30,420 bases of DNA, from assembly GCA_019414545.1 (NCBI GenBank), contig DXLV01000021.1:1-30420 (forward strand), in the 5' to 3' direction. A program made the position numbers and the translations under genes. Positions within the stretch are counted from its first letter, which is position 1, and every line of letters begins with the position of its first letter. Shown one piece after another: positions 1 through 7,520 of this stretch. The notes beneath the pieces are model-generated. The model was not told the DNA's origin, did no database searches, and worked only from the letters and a program-made list of their open reading frames with translations. This stretch comes from Collinsella sp. Its GTDB lineage: Bacteria; Actinomycetota; Coriobacteriia; Coriobacteriales; Coriobacteriaceae.

Positions 1-12
1 GGCTGGGAGTTT

Positions 13-389
13 GTCTCAATCTGTAACATCTAGACCCACTTTTGACCTCTACCTGTTACAGATCAAGACAAACCAACCCGGTCTGCCAGAACATCTAAAT
101 CTGTAACAGTTACTCGGCAAAAACCGTCCCTCGTGTTACAGATTTAGATAAACGAGGGCCGGCTGCCGGTTTATCTCAATCTGTAACATCTACCGACCAA
201 AAACGACCCCAAGTGTTACAGATCAAGACAAACCAAACCCATCTGCCGAAAGATCTAAATCTGTAACAGTTGCCCGGCAAAATCCGTCCCTCGTGTTACA
301 GATTTAGACAAACCAACCCGCCCCGCCAGAGAATCTCGATCTGTAACATCTGGCGGCCCAAATCGGGCCCACCTGTTACAGATCGAGAT
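13..389. repeat. Array of five 57-bp palindromic units, exact 80-bp period
   Basis: Units lie at 13-69, 93-149, 173-229, 253-309 and 333-389. Each has a 16-nt left arm ending TCTGTAACA, a 25-nt centre and a 16-nt right arm beginning TGTTACAGA. Starts are exactly 80 bp apart, leaving 23-bp spacers that are themselves similar (most begin AAACCAA or AAACGA and contain CTGCC or CGCC). Units 2 and 5 are perfect 16-bp inverted repeats with different outer arm bases (ATCTAAA/TTTAGAT and ATCTCGA/TCGAGAT). Units 1 and 3 share the same two mismatches. Units 2 and 4 have near-identical centres, so there is also a 160-bp higher-order period. The array may continue left of the window. No coding potential is evident. 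Related units recur at 24136-24353. Confidence 0.9.
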
Positions 390-627
390 TGTGTTTGAGA
401 GGCTGAGAGCAGAAACCCGAGCGGAAAAGCGGGCAGGCCGACGGCAGATCCCTAGTAAGGCCCCCAGTTCCACAGTAGAGTTCCCTAGTTCACGCCATGT
501 CTGTGCACGCCGACATTAGTCACCCGCGGGGAAGTGACAAAGGGGCAGCCCCTTGGGCCATCGATGCCACCACGGCCAAGGTGCGACATTACTGCGACAA
601 AGGTGCGAAATAGACCGACCACTCTAT
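390..627. other. Gap with no recognisable gene; one REP-like hairpin
   Basis: Between the array and the first gene fragment I see no supported gene. The only structure is a short palindrome at about 534-555, GTGACAAAGGGGC followed by GCCCCTT, which resembles the hairpin at 25099-25127. The open frames crossing this stretch have no family features. Confidence 0.5.
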
Positions 628-679
628 TCGACCGACGAGCGCTTCGACCGGATATTCCGCCCGCTCGAAGGCGAGGCGG
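628..679 (+). pseudogene. Fragment of an ORF6N-family gene
   Basis: This 52-base stretch encodes STDERFDRIFRPLEGEAD. It matches residues 162-179 of the intact ORF6N protein downstream (DNA 1715-1768), with about 44 of 54 bases the same. No homology is seen on either side, so only this segment of a former second copy remains. It runs straight into an integrase remnant in a different frame, which marks an illegitimate junction at about 680. Confidence 0.7.
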
Positions 680-1096
680 ATGCAGGTTCAGGGCCTCTCC
701 CAGACCCCGGACACCCCGGTGTGCTCGGACAGCGACTTCGGCTTCCACGACCCCGACAACTTCTCGACGTGACAGAAGGGCCACTTCATCGAGCACGGTC
801 TCGGCAGGATGGAGGAGGCCGAGGAGGGCGGCCGCAAGCAGAGGCTCTACGTCGGCTACGATTTCCACGAGCTGAGGCATACGCAGGCCACCTTCCTGAT
901 CGGCAACGGCATCGACCCGAAGAGCGTGCAGGGGAGGCTCGGCCACGAGGTGTCGAGCATGACGATGGACGTGTACGCGCGCATGATGGGAGGGAACGAC
1001 CGCGAAGCCGCCGATCTCCTGGAGATCCAGCGCGGGGCGGGCGCGCCCATCACCATCGACGGGAGCCGGATCACCGTCATGGCGAGGGAGGCTTAG
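680..1096 (+). pseudogene. Tyrosine recombinase (phage-type integrase) remnant, C-terminal part
   Basis: The frame reads the end of a tyrosine integrase. It contains the box II motif FHELRHTQATFLIGNG (about 866-913), then RLGHEVSSMTMDVYARMM with the HxxR-like and GH motifs and the final catalytic-type Tyr (codon at about 970-975). The N-terminal arm-binding domain and the first catalytic Arg are absent. A TGA at 770-772 interrupts the frame where related proteins would probably have Trp (context DNFST-stop-QKGHFIEHG). An ATG at 809 could start a 95-residue product, but it would lack most of the catalytic domain. Together with the ORF6N fragment fused to its 5' side, this is a decayed integrated element. 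No attachment-site duplication was found. Confidence 0.8.
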
Positions 1097-1231
1097 GGCC
1101 GACGTCGCCACGACGAAGCACACTCCCTCCCTAACGTCAGGGGGCATCGCCGCTAGACCGGCAGGCGACAAAGCCCAGGATGATAAAATGCTTTCGACGC
1201 AGGAGCGTCCCCATCTTTGAATCGAGGAACC

Positions 1232-2188
1232 ATGAGCGATTTTGATGCCGAGAACAAATCGGTCGAAACGAGCGCGCCGATGGCCCTGGCCGATTCCGCA
1301 AACATAGAGCCCCTAATCCATACCGTCCGTGGGCAGCAAATCATGCTCGACACCGATCTCGCTCGGTTATACGAGGTAGAGACAAAGAATCTCAACCGCG
1401 CCGCCGCACGCAACGCCGACAGATTCCCCGAGGACTTCCGTTTTCAACTGACCAAGGAGGAGGACGAGTCTTTGAGGTGCCAAATTGGAACCTCAAAGAC
1501 CATGGAGGGCCGCGGCGGGCGGCGTTACCTCCCCTATGCCTATACCGAGCAGGGCATAGCCATGCTGTCCGGCGTGCTACGCAGCGAAGTGGCGGTGCAG
1601 ACCAGTATCAGTATCATGAGGGCGTTTGTCGCTATGCGCCACCTCCTCGCCGAAAATGCCACCCTGCTTGAGCGGCTGCGCGGTGTCGAGTTGAGTCAGG
1701 CGGCGTTTCAGCAATCGACCGACGAGCGTTTCAACCAGGTGTTCCGCTTACTCGAAGGCGAGGCCGAGAAACCCCAGCGGATCTTCTTCGCCGGGCAGAT
1801 GTTCGACGCCTTCAGCCTGCTGACGGATCTCGTGGGCCGCGCCGAGCGCGAAATCTCCCTCGTGGATGGCTACGTAGATGTCTACACCCTGAACATCCTC
1901 GCAAAGAAGCGCAAGGGCGTCGCGGTGACCGTCTACACGTCCGGCAACCGGCTCACGCAAGGCGACGTCGACGTGTTCAACGCACAGTACCCGCAGCTCA
2001 CCGTCCGCCGCACCAGAACGTTCCACGACCGCTTCCTTATCCTCGACAGCACGACCGCGTATCACATCGGCGCATCCCTCAAGGACGCGGGAAAGAAGTG
2101 CTTCGGCATAGACCTCATCCAAGACGAGGAGCTGACGAAGATGTTCATCGAGAAGCTAAAGCTCCTCTATGAGCATCAAACGGCTTGA
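1232..2188 (+). CDS. ORF6N domain protein with C-terminal PLD-like region
   Basis: The product has 318 residues. Residues about 28-110 are an ORF6N (KilA-N-like, phage-type DNA-binding) domain: VRGQQIMLDTDLARLYEVET, then NADRFPEDFRFQLTKEE. A short helical linker spans about 137-180. Residues about 183-315 resemble a phospholipase-D-like half, with HDRFLILD at 265-272 (an HxK(x4)D motif with Arg for Lys) and YHIGASLKDAGKK. Proteins of this architecture are common in prophages and islands; their role is not settled, and DNA binding or processing is inference. I chose ATG 1232 because GAGGA lies just upstream; the frame can extend to a TTG at 1217. A stretch of this gene is duplicated at 628-679, which suggests past recombination here. 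Confidence 0.8.
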   Translation: MSDFDAENKSVETSAPMALADSANIEPLIHTVRGQQIMLDTDLARLYEVETKNLNRAAARNADRFPEDFRFQLTKEEDESLRCQIGTSKTMEGRGGRRYLPYAYTEQGIAMLSGVLRSEVAVQTSISIMRAFVAMRHLLAENATLLERLRGVELSQAAFQQSTDERFNQVFRLLEGEAEKPQRIFFAGQMFDAFSLLTDLVGRAEREISLVDGYVDVYTLNILAKKRKGVAVTVYTSGNRLTQGDVDVFNAQYPQLTVRRTRTFHDRFLILDSTTAYHIGASLKDAGKKCFGIDLIQDEELTKMFIEKLKLLYEHQTA

Positions 2189-2656
2189 GCGTTATCCGAC
2201 CTCTTGCCACAAGCCCTAAAGTTTGAGCATGATCGCTGAAAGCCTCGTTAGTCAACATGTCAAAGCAGGCCCTGGTCCGCAAGCCTTCGATAATGCTTGC
2301 CGAGGAGCGTCAAACGGCAGGGCTTGCTCTTCATCGCCGCGTTCCACATATGGTCGGCGCCAGTGTCCGCCGCACCCGATGGGTTCTGACGCGTCAAACG
2401 GCCAGCCGCTCGTACCCAAAGCCGTTTGCCTAAAAATAAATACCGCTGACCGAAATGGAAAGATAGTAACAACGAAATAGATTAGTCGCACTTGTTTTTA
2501 AGCACCGTTTGTTCCAGCCCGCCCTGTTTGCAAACACCCCAACTATCATGAAATCCGTAAACAGAGGCGGACATCAACATCCAACGCCGGCAAGCATGTG
2601 AGCGTCTCCTCTGCCCAAGGGGCAAGTCCCCGAGATTAGTTAAGAGAGGGGAAGAG
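2189..2656. other. Intergenic region before the PTS operon
   Basis: No gene is supported here. An 85-codon frame (2223-2480) has no family features and no convincing ribosome site. The sequence is AT-richer than the core genes. It contains GCGTCAAACGGC twice (about 2308 and 2390) and a perfect 12-bp palindrome at 2525-2536, listed separately. A purine-rich ribosome site (GAGAGGGGAAGAG) sits just before ATG 2657. Confidence 0.5.
2525..2536. promoter_or_regulatory. Candidate operator, perfect palindrome TGTTTGCAAACA
   Basis: A perfect 12-bp dyad lies 120 bp upstream of the PTS gene, where a repressor of the locus could bind. RpiR-family proteins bind dyads, and an RpiR gene ends this locus. 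The link is inference only. No clear -35/-10 pair was found next to it. Confidence 0.3.
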
Positions 2657-4219
2657 ATGGATAAAGTCAAAACGGCCTTCCAAAACTTTGGCCGCGTTAT
2701 CGTCGACCCTATTTTGTACCTTTCGGTGACGGGCATCATTTTGGCCATCGCCACGGTATGCTCGCTCGGCAGCGGAGTTGTCGCAGATCTGGGCACGCTG
2801 CTCTCCGCGGCAACCAACTCCGCGGTGATCGGCAACCTGCCGGTGATTTTCGCAGTCGGCCTTACGGCAGGCTTCGCAAAGAAGCAAAAATCCAACGCGG
2901 CAGTGTTTGGACTTATTAGTTACCTCATGTTCCTGTATGTCAACAACGCCTACCTGACGCTCACCGATCAGCTGGCAAAAGCTGGCGCGATGGGTCTGTA
3001 TGGCACTGGCCAGGCAACGGTACTGGGTCTTCAAGTTACCGATGTCAACGTCTTCGGCGGCGTACTCATCGGATGCTTCTGCGGTTGGCTCTATAACAAA
3101 CTGATCGACGTAAAGGTATCGGAGTATATCCGGATTTACGGCGGACCCCGCCTGGCCCTTCTGGCGATGGTTCCGCTGAGCATTGTCTTCGGCATCGGAG
3201 CGACTATCGTGTGGCCCCCTATCGCCAACGCCATCAGCAACGCTTCTTCATTCATCGCAGCCTCGGGTGGTCTGGGCGTTTTCATTTACGGCTTCCTGAA
3301 CCGCGTCCTCGTACCTCTCGGCATGCACCACTTTATGTGGATGCCGTTTGACTACTCCGCGATTGGCGGCACGGCGGTCGTCGCCGGCCAGAGCGTTTCC
3401 GGCGCAGCAAACATCTTCTATGCCGAGCTTCCTCTTATCGCCGACGGATCCCTCACCACAGTCGATCCCTCTGTCCGCTTTGCCATGTTCGGCTTTGGCA
3501 AGGAATTCGTAACCCTCGGCACCGTGCTCGCAATGATTGCGACTTCCCGTCCGGAGAATCGAAAGGCTGTCGCAGCCATGCTGGTGCCCATTTACATCAC
3601 CGCCATGCTCTCCGGCATCACTGAGCCGCTCGACTTCATGATCCTGTTCGCGTCTCCGATTCTCTGGGTTGCCTACAGCCTGTTCTACGGACTGGGCGAG
3701 ATGCTCCTGTTTGTCCCGGGAGTCCGCTTGCTTAACATGTACGGTGGCATCGAGCTGCTCACGCTCGGCCTGCCTTTGCCAATGGGCGTCACCAAGTTCC
3801 CGATTTACATCGTCTTGGGCATCGTGTTTGCCGCCGTTTCGTTCATCGTTCTGGCGATGGTGATCAAGAAACTCAACCTCATGACGCCCGGCCGTTCCGC
3901 AGAGTGGTCTGCAGAGGTCTCCGGAGACAACAATGCTCTCGAGTCCTCCGGAACTCCGGAAGTCGACGCAAAACAGCAGGAGATGGTGCAGAACATCATC
4001 AACGGCCTTGGCGGCAAGGACAATATCAACACCATGGGCTGCTGCATGACTCGTCTCCGTGTCGAGGTCAAAGACCCCAGCAAGGTCAACGAAGAGACCA
4101 TCAAGAAGGCTATCGACAAGGGCTTGTTTAAGAACGGTACCAATGTCCAGATTGTTGTGGGAACCAACGTGCACTCCGTCTACGACCTGCTGCGTCCCAT
4201 CCTTAATCTGGAAGATTAA
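2657..4219 (+). CDS. PTS EIICB component, alpha-glucoside/glucose family
   Basis: The product has 520 residues. Residues about 10-400 are a multi-span EIIC channel of the glucose superfamily, with the family motifs GMHHFMW (222-228) and GITEP (320-324). A charged linker (about 400-435) leads to an EIIB domain whose phosphocysteine motif is C-M-T-R-L-R, with Cys463 as the likely phosphorylated residue; the preceding residue is also Cys. No EIIA domain is attached, so EIIA must come from elsewhere. It would import a sugar and phosphorylate it in passing. The GH4 enzyme downstream carries the CDMP motif of 6-phospho-alpha-glucosidases, so maltose-like alpha-glucosides are the best guess (compare malB/malH of Fusobacterium or glvC/glvA). 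A strong purine-rich ribosome site supports ATG 2657. Confidence 0.92.
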   Translation: MDKVKTAFQNFGRVIVDPILYLSVTGIILAIATVCSLGSGVVADLGTLLSAATNSAVIGNLPVIFAVGLTAGFAKKQKSNAAVFGLISYLMFLYVNNAYLTLTDQLAKAGAMGLYGTGQATVLGLQVTDVNVFGGVLIGCFCGWLYNKLIDVKVSEYIRIYGGPRLALLAMVPLSIVFGIGATIVWPPIANAISNASSFIAASGGLGVFIYGFLNRVLVPLGMHHFMWMPFDYSAIGGTAVVAGQSVSGAANIFYAELPLIADGSLTTVDPSVRFAMFGFGKEFVTLGTVLAMIATSRPENRKAVAAMLVPIYITAMLSGITEPLDFMILFASPILWVAYSLFYGLGEMLLFVPGVRLLNMYGGIELLTLGLPLPMGVTKFPIYIVLGIVFAAVSFIVLAMVIKKLNLMTPGRSAEWSAEVSGDNNALESSGTPEVDAKQQEMVQNIINGLGGKDNINTMGCCMTRLRVEVKDPSKVNEETIKKAIDKGLFKNGTNVQIVVGTNVHSVYDLLRPILNLED

Positions 4220-4257
4220 CGATCGCCTAATCGACAGGCGATAAGCGAGGAGACCTC

Positions 4258-4527
4258 ATGCTAACCAAGACGTTTCATTCAATCCAAGACATGTTCGAAC
4301 GTTTGCTCAACATGTATAAAGAAAAGTCGACAAAGGGTCTTCTCGCTCTCATGGCTGCATTCGTATGTGGTTTTATCTGGCCGCTCCTTGGTCTGCTCGC
4401 AGCGGTTTGGACCCGGCATTCAGGAAGGCACACGGACGCAGGCAGCATTGCAGGCATGGCAGCGGTTATCAACATCGCTACTTACTTCATACAGATAGTG
4501 GTCAAGATTATCTGCGGCTCAATTTGA
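4258..4527 (+). CDS. Small two-span membrane protein in the PTS operon
   Basis: The product has 89 residues and I do not recognise its family. Hydrophobic segments at about 28-51 (rich in Gly, Leu and Ala) and 63-87 predict two membrane helices joined by a short polar loop with His, Arg and Asp. The amphipathic N-terminus is about 25 residues. A good ribosome site (GCGAGGAGACCTC before ATG) and its position, 38 bp after the EIICB gene and 19 bp before the GH4 start, argue that it is a real gene of the operon. It might be an accessory subunit of the transporter, but nothing in the sequence shows that. Confidence 0.7.
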   Translation: MLTKTFHSIQDMFERLLNMYKEKSTKGLLALMAAFVCGFIWPLLGLLAAVWTRHSGRHTDAGSIAGMAAVINIATYFIQIVVKIICGSI

Positions 4528-4546
4528 TTTGAAAGGCATGAACAAC

Positions 4547-5875
4547 ATGAACGGATACAAGATTGTCATCTGCGGCGGCGGCAGCACCTATACCGCCGGC
4601 ATCGTCAAAGACCTGATCGACCAAAAGGATGAATTGGGGATTCGCGAGCTTTGGCTCTATGACATCGACGAGGAGCGCCAAGATACGGTCGCCGTGGTGG
4701 TTAAAGCAGTCATCGATGACCTTGCTCCCGAGATTCCCCTGCATGTAACCGTCGACCCCAAAGAAGCATTTACAGATGCGAACTTTGTTATGGCGCAGAT
4801 GCGCGTGGGCGGGCTCAAGATGCGTATCCAGGATGAGCAAATCAGCCTGCGCCATGGCGTAGTCGGCCAAGAGACCTGCGGAGCAGGTGGCATGGCATAT
4901 GGCATGAGAACCATCTTCCCCATGTGCGAGCTTGTCGATTTCTGCGAGGAGTACGCCTGCAAGGACTACTGGATCGTCAACTACTCCAACCCCGCTGCCA
5001 TCGTAGCCAAGGCAATGCACAAGCTGCGTCCTAACGCTCGCATTCTTGACATCTGCGATATGCCAGTGGAGATTGAAGCCCGCATGGCAGAGATTTTAGG
5101 GTGCGAACTCGACGACATTGAGGTCGACTACTTTGGCCTCAATCACTTTGGGTGGTTTACCAACGTACGTTGCAAGGGCGTCGATGTTACGGATAAGCTC
5201 AAAGAGCACGTGCGTAAATACGGTTATATTTCCGAAGCAAGCCTCAATGACGCCTTGGTGAAGGACCCAGATTGGGCCCACACCTTCAAGAATGCGGCAA
5301 CGATTTCTACGCTATTCCAGGATTACCTCCCCAACACCTATTACCAGTATTACCTGTTGCCCGATGCCTGCGTGGAGTACATGGACATCAATAACACGCG
5401 TGGCATGCAGGTTGTAAACGGCCGCGAAAAGCGCATCTTCGATGCATCTGCGGCGCTTAAGCGTGGTGAAAAGGTAGATCTCACGCAGTTCTATGTAGGC
5501 GTCCACGGCAGGTTCATTGTCGATGTCGTCAAGTCTCTGGCAAAAGACCTGCGCCATCGCCAGCTGGTGATTGTACCCAACAATGGTGCAATCGAGAACC
5601 TCTCGGACGACGCGACAGTCGAGGTTCCGGCGTACATCACTGATCGAGGAGCCGAACCGATTCGCGTCGGGAAGATTCCCCGCTTCTATAAGGGCCTTAT
5701 CGAACAGCAGGATGCCTGTGAAGGCCTTGTGGTCGAAGCCGTTATCGAAGGTTCCTACCAGAAGGCACTCGAAGCCTTCACCCTCAATCGCACGATTCCC
5801 TCAGCACGCGTGGCCAAGGAAGTCTTGGACGACATGATCGAGGCGAACAAGGGCTATTGGCCTGAGCTGAAGTAG
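4547..5875 (+). CDS. GH4 6-phospho-alpha-glucosidase
   Basis: The product has 442 residues, close to GlvA/MalH length. It begins with the GH4 NAD-binding loop (ICGGGSTYTAGIV, residues 8-20). The metal-site motif Cys170-Asp-Met-Pro is the form seen in 6-phospho-alpha-glucosidases, whereas beta-specific members carry a different motif. Asn199-His200 (GLNHFGW) gives the second metal ligand, and GQETCGAGG (108-116) follows the family. These enzymes use NAD+ and a divalent metal, usually Mn2+, to cleave phosphorylated disaccharides by oxidation and elimination. Here it would release glucose 6-phosphate and a sugar from the PTS product. The start at 4547 is preferred because GAAAGG lies 10 bp upstream; ATG 4538 is too close to it. 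Confidence 0.92.
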   Translation: MNGYKIVICGGGSTYTAGIVKDLIDQKDELGIRELWLYDIDEERQDTVAVVVKAVIDDLAPEIPLHVTVDPKEAFTDANFVMAQMRVGGLKMRIQDEQISLRHGVVGQETCGAGGMAYGMRTIFPMCELVDFCEEYACKDYWIVNYSNPAAIVAKAMHKLRPNARILDICDMPVEIEARMAEILGCELDDIEVDYFGLNHFGWFTNVRCKGVDVTDKLKEHVRKYGYISEASLNDALVKDPDWAHTFKNAATISTLFQDYLPNTYYQYYLLPDACVEYMDINNTRGMQVVNGREKRIFDASAALKRGEKVDLTQFYVGVHGRFIVDVVKSLAKDLRHRQLVIVPNNGAIENLSDDATVEVPAYITDRGAEPIRVGKIPRFYKGLIEQQDACEGLVVEAVIEGSYQKALEAFTLNRTIPSARVAKEVLDDMIEANKGYWPELK

Positions 5876-5901
5876 AACAACCGCCCAAATACCAAAAGCG
5901 C

Positions 5902-5943
5902 AAAAGATGGCCCCAAGGCAAAATTGCCTTGGGGCCATCTTTT
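5902..5943. terminator. Bidirectional terminator between GH4 and rpiR genes
   Basis: A nearly perfect 42-bp palindrome has arms AAAAGATGGCCCCAAGGCAA and its complement. A-tracts and T-tracts at the two ends make it work in both directions. It lies 26 bp after the GH4 stop and just before the convergent RpiR stop. Confidence 0.93.
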
Positions 5944-5949
5944 ATATGC

Positions 5950-6807
5950 CTAGATCTCAGCAAAACTCGTGAAGATGAACGAATCGGCCTCGCGTTTTAC
6001 ACGATAGTTCTCTTGATAGTCCTGATTGAATATAAGCGAATAAATAACCTGAAGCGTATACGTGAGCGAAATCAAAGAAGAGTAATTGGCCACCTTTCCA
6101 ATCACACGCTCTGATTTTGGAATGGGCAAGACAGTATCGCATTGCTTGGCGAGCACCGAATCAGAAAACGCCGTAATTAAACACGGCTTGACTCCGCGTT
6201 CGGAAAGAGTGGCAGCGTATTTGGAATAGTCATAGTGAATGCCGCTGTAGCTTAGGAATAAAAACAGGTCGCCGGGCTTGCCGTTTTTAACATGCAGCGT
6301 CTGCAGGCCTCCGTCGTCTGCCATGGTGACATGACGATCGAGCTTAAGAAGATTGTTGCGAAAGATGCATCCCGCCAGGTAGCTTTCCCCTTTGGCAAAG
6401 ATGTAAATTCGTGGGGCGCTAAGAACCGCCTTGGCGATTATGCTTAATTTGGCGCTATCGAGCTCGATTTTCGTTTGATCTATGATGCCCTTCAAGAGAT
6501 TCGCAAGGTTACCCTCGATGGCCTCAATTGAATCGGTGCTGTCAAAAGGGCGATTGCGATCAACGGTGGCAGCCAGAAGATAGTCTCCGCTTATCTCCTG
6601 GATGAGCTGCATGATCAACTCTCGATAGCCGCTTAGACCCAGTTTCTTGCAAAAGCGGATGATAGTCGCGTTCGAAGTGTAAGTCTCCTGTGCGAGCTTT
6701 GCCATAGTGAGGGTCTTAAGGTCGCTGGTATGATTGAGCAGATAGGTAGCAATAGCTCGGTCGGTTTCATTAAAAGACGCGCTGTTACGCAGGCTATCAA
6801 GAATCAT
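5950..6807 (-). CDS. RpiR/MurR-family transcriptional regulator
   Basis: The product has 285 residues. An N-terminal RpiR helix-turn-helix domain (about 1-75) contains LAQETYTSNATIIRFCKKLG. A sugar-phosphate-binding SIS domain follows (about 110-250: IYIFAKGESYLAG, then LFLFLSYSG). Such proteins sense phosphosugars. Here it sits convergent to the PTS/GH4 genes, like malR beside malB-malH in Fusobacterium, so it most likely controls this locus; whether it activates or represses is not visible. GGAG a few bases before the ATG supports the start. The gene is clearly AT-richer than the metabolic genes to its right, which fits acquisition with the sugar locus. Confidence 0.9.
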   Translation of the reverse strand: MILDSLRNSASFNETDRAIATYLLNHTSDLKTLTMAKLAQETYTSNATIIRFCKKLGLSGYRELIMQLIQEISGDYLLAATVDRNRPFDSTDSIEAIEGNLANLLKGIIDQTKIELDSAKLSIIAKAVLSAPRIYIFAKGESYLAGCIFRNNLLKLDRHVTMADDGGLQTLHVKNGKPGDLFLFLSYSGIHYDYSKYAATLSERGVKPCLITAFSDSVLAKQCDTVLPIPKSERVIGKVANYSSLISLTYTLQVIYSLIFNQDYQENYRVKREADSFIFTSFAEI

Positions 6808-7246
6808 GGTCGCTCCGATCGCTTTAGTTTGCCACTTAATTATGTCATTATCAAAACGACGGGCAGCCCTTCATGCACTGACTTACGCCCCGCGATCTCT
6901 CTTCTGATATTCCGCATATAACGGCAACATTAATTGCGAGGAGGGTGTCGCTCAGTTTCTAGAGAACAAATGCGAAGAGGTTCGATTGCCTGAGCTCACC
7001 GCCTGCCCTGAGGCAAAGAGACGGCCCCGGCCAAGCTCCATGCGGATTTGAGGCAGCACGGTGCTTGTCTGTCGGCATCCTACAACCTGTAATCCCTACT
7101 CCCTTGTTTCTGTGCTAGCTGGTTCAGGCAGGTGCCCTGTCTAAAAAAAGCTGTTTAAAATTGATTTCGACCAAAATTCGACCAAGATTGAAAGACGAAA
7201 AAGAAAACAGCCCAGAGGAACAATGCCTCTGAGCTGCTAAAAGTCT
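6808..7246. other. Intergenic region between rpiR and tRNA-fMet
   Basis: No gene is supported. The rpiR-proximal part is AT-rich and probably holds its promoter. At 7166-7185 the 9-mer TTCGACCAA occurs twice with an 11-bp period, close to the 3' side of the tRNA. Tandem motifs of this kind beside tRNA 3' ends can mark integration sites, but no duplicated tRNA end was found in the window. Confidence 0.45.
7198..7237 (-). terminator. Terminator of tRNA-fMet
   Basis: On the minus strand an 11-bp stem (CAGCTCAGAGG with CCTCTGGGCTG, one G-U pair) is followed by TTTTCTTTTT. It begins about 10 bp after the tRNA 3' end. Confidence 0.88.
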
Positions 7247-7323
7247 TGGTCGCGGGGGCAGGATTTGAACCTACGACCTCCGGGTTATGAGCCCGGCGAG
7301 CTACCAGACTGCTCCACCCCGCA
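7247..7323 (-). tRNA. Initiator tRNA-fMet (CAT)
   Basis: The 77-nt cloverleaf has an encoded CCA end. Anticodon loop CTCATAA carries CAT. The anticodon stem is CCGGG/CCCGG, giving the three G-C pairs next to the loop that define initiators, and the T-arm is GGTTCAAATCC. Position 1 is T and position 72 is G, so there is no Watson-Crick pair at the acceptor end, as expected for an initiator (E. coli has C1-A72). Its 3' end points toward the accessory genes on the left. Confidence 0.96.
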
Positions 7324-7476
7324 ATGTCTGGGCGCCTCATGTGCGCAAGAAAGAATATTACGTGGGAGTTCGGTAAACGGCAAGGAAAATCTCGTAGAGC
7401 ATAATTCCTTCATATTTAAAACCCCTCAGCCCATATCGCCGTGAACGAATCGCAGCCTAGCGCCGCCGACGGCACG

Positions 7477-7484
7477 TATACAAT
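7477..7484 (+). promoter_or_regulatory. Candidate -10 element of coaX
   Basis: TATACAAT lies 37 bp upstream of the preferred coaX start. TACAAT is one base off the consensus, and the same hexamer precedes prs and the amino-acid ABC operon. No good -35 is seen. Confidence 0.35.
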
Positions 7485-7520
7485 GGTGCGCGTCCTTTTA
7501 TGCCGACACCGGGAGTAGAC

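Noticed and set aside
13..389. A CRISPR array
   Set aside because: Repeats are long palindromes at an 80-bp period, centres and spacers are both partly conserved, and there are no cas genes.
553..1134. A 193-residue plus-strand gene
   Set aside because: Only its STDERF segment is meaningful; the rest is the integrase remnant read in the wrong frame.
485..1171. A 228-residue minus-strand frame
   Set aside because: It is the antisense of the integrase remnant, has no family features and shows low-complexity composition.
2223..2480. A small gene before the PTS operon
   Set aside because: No ribosome site and no recognisable protein features.
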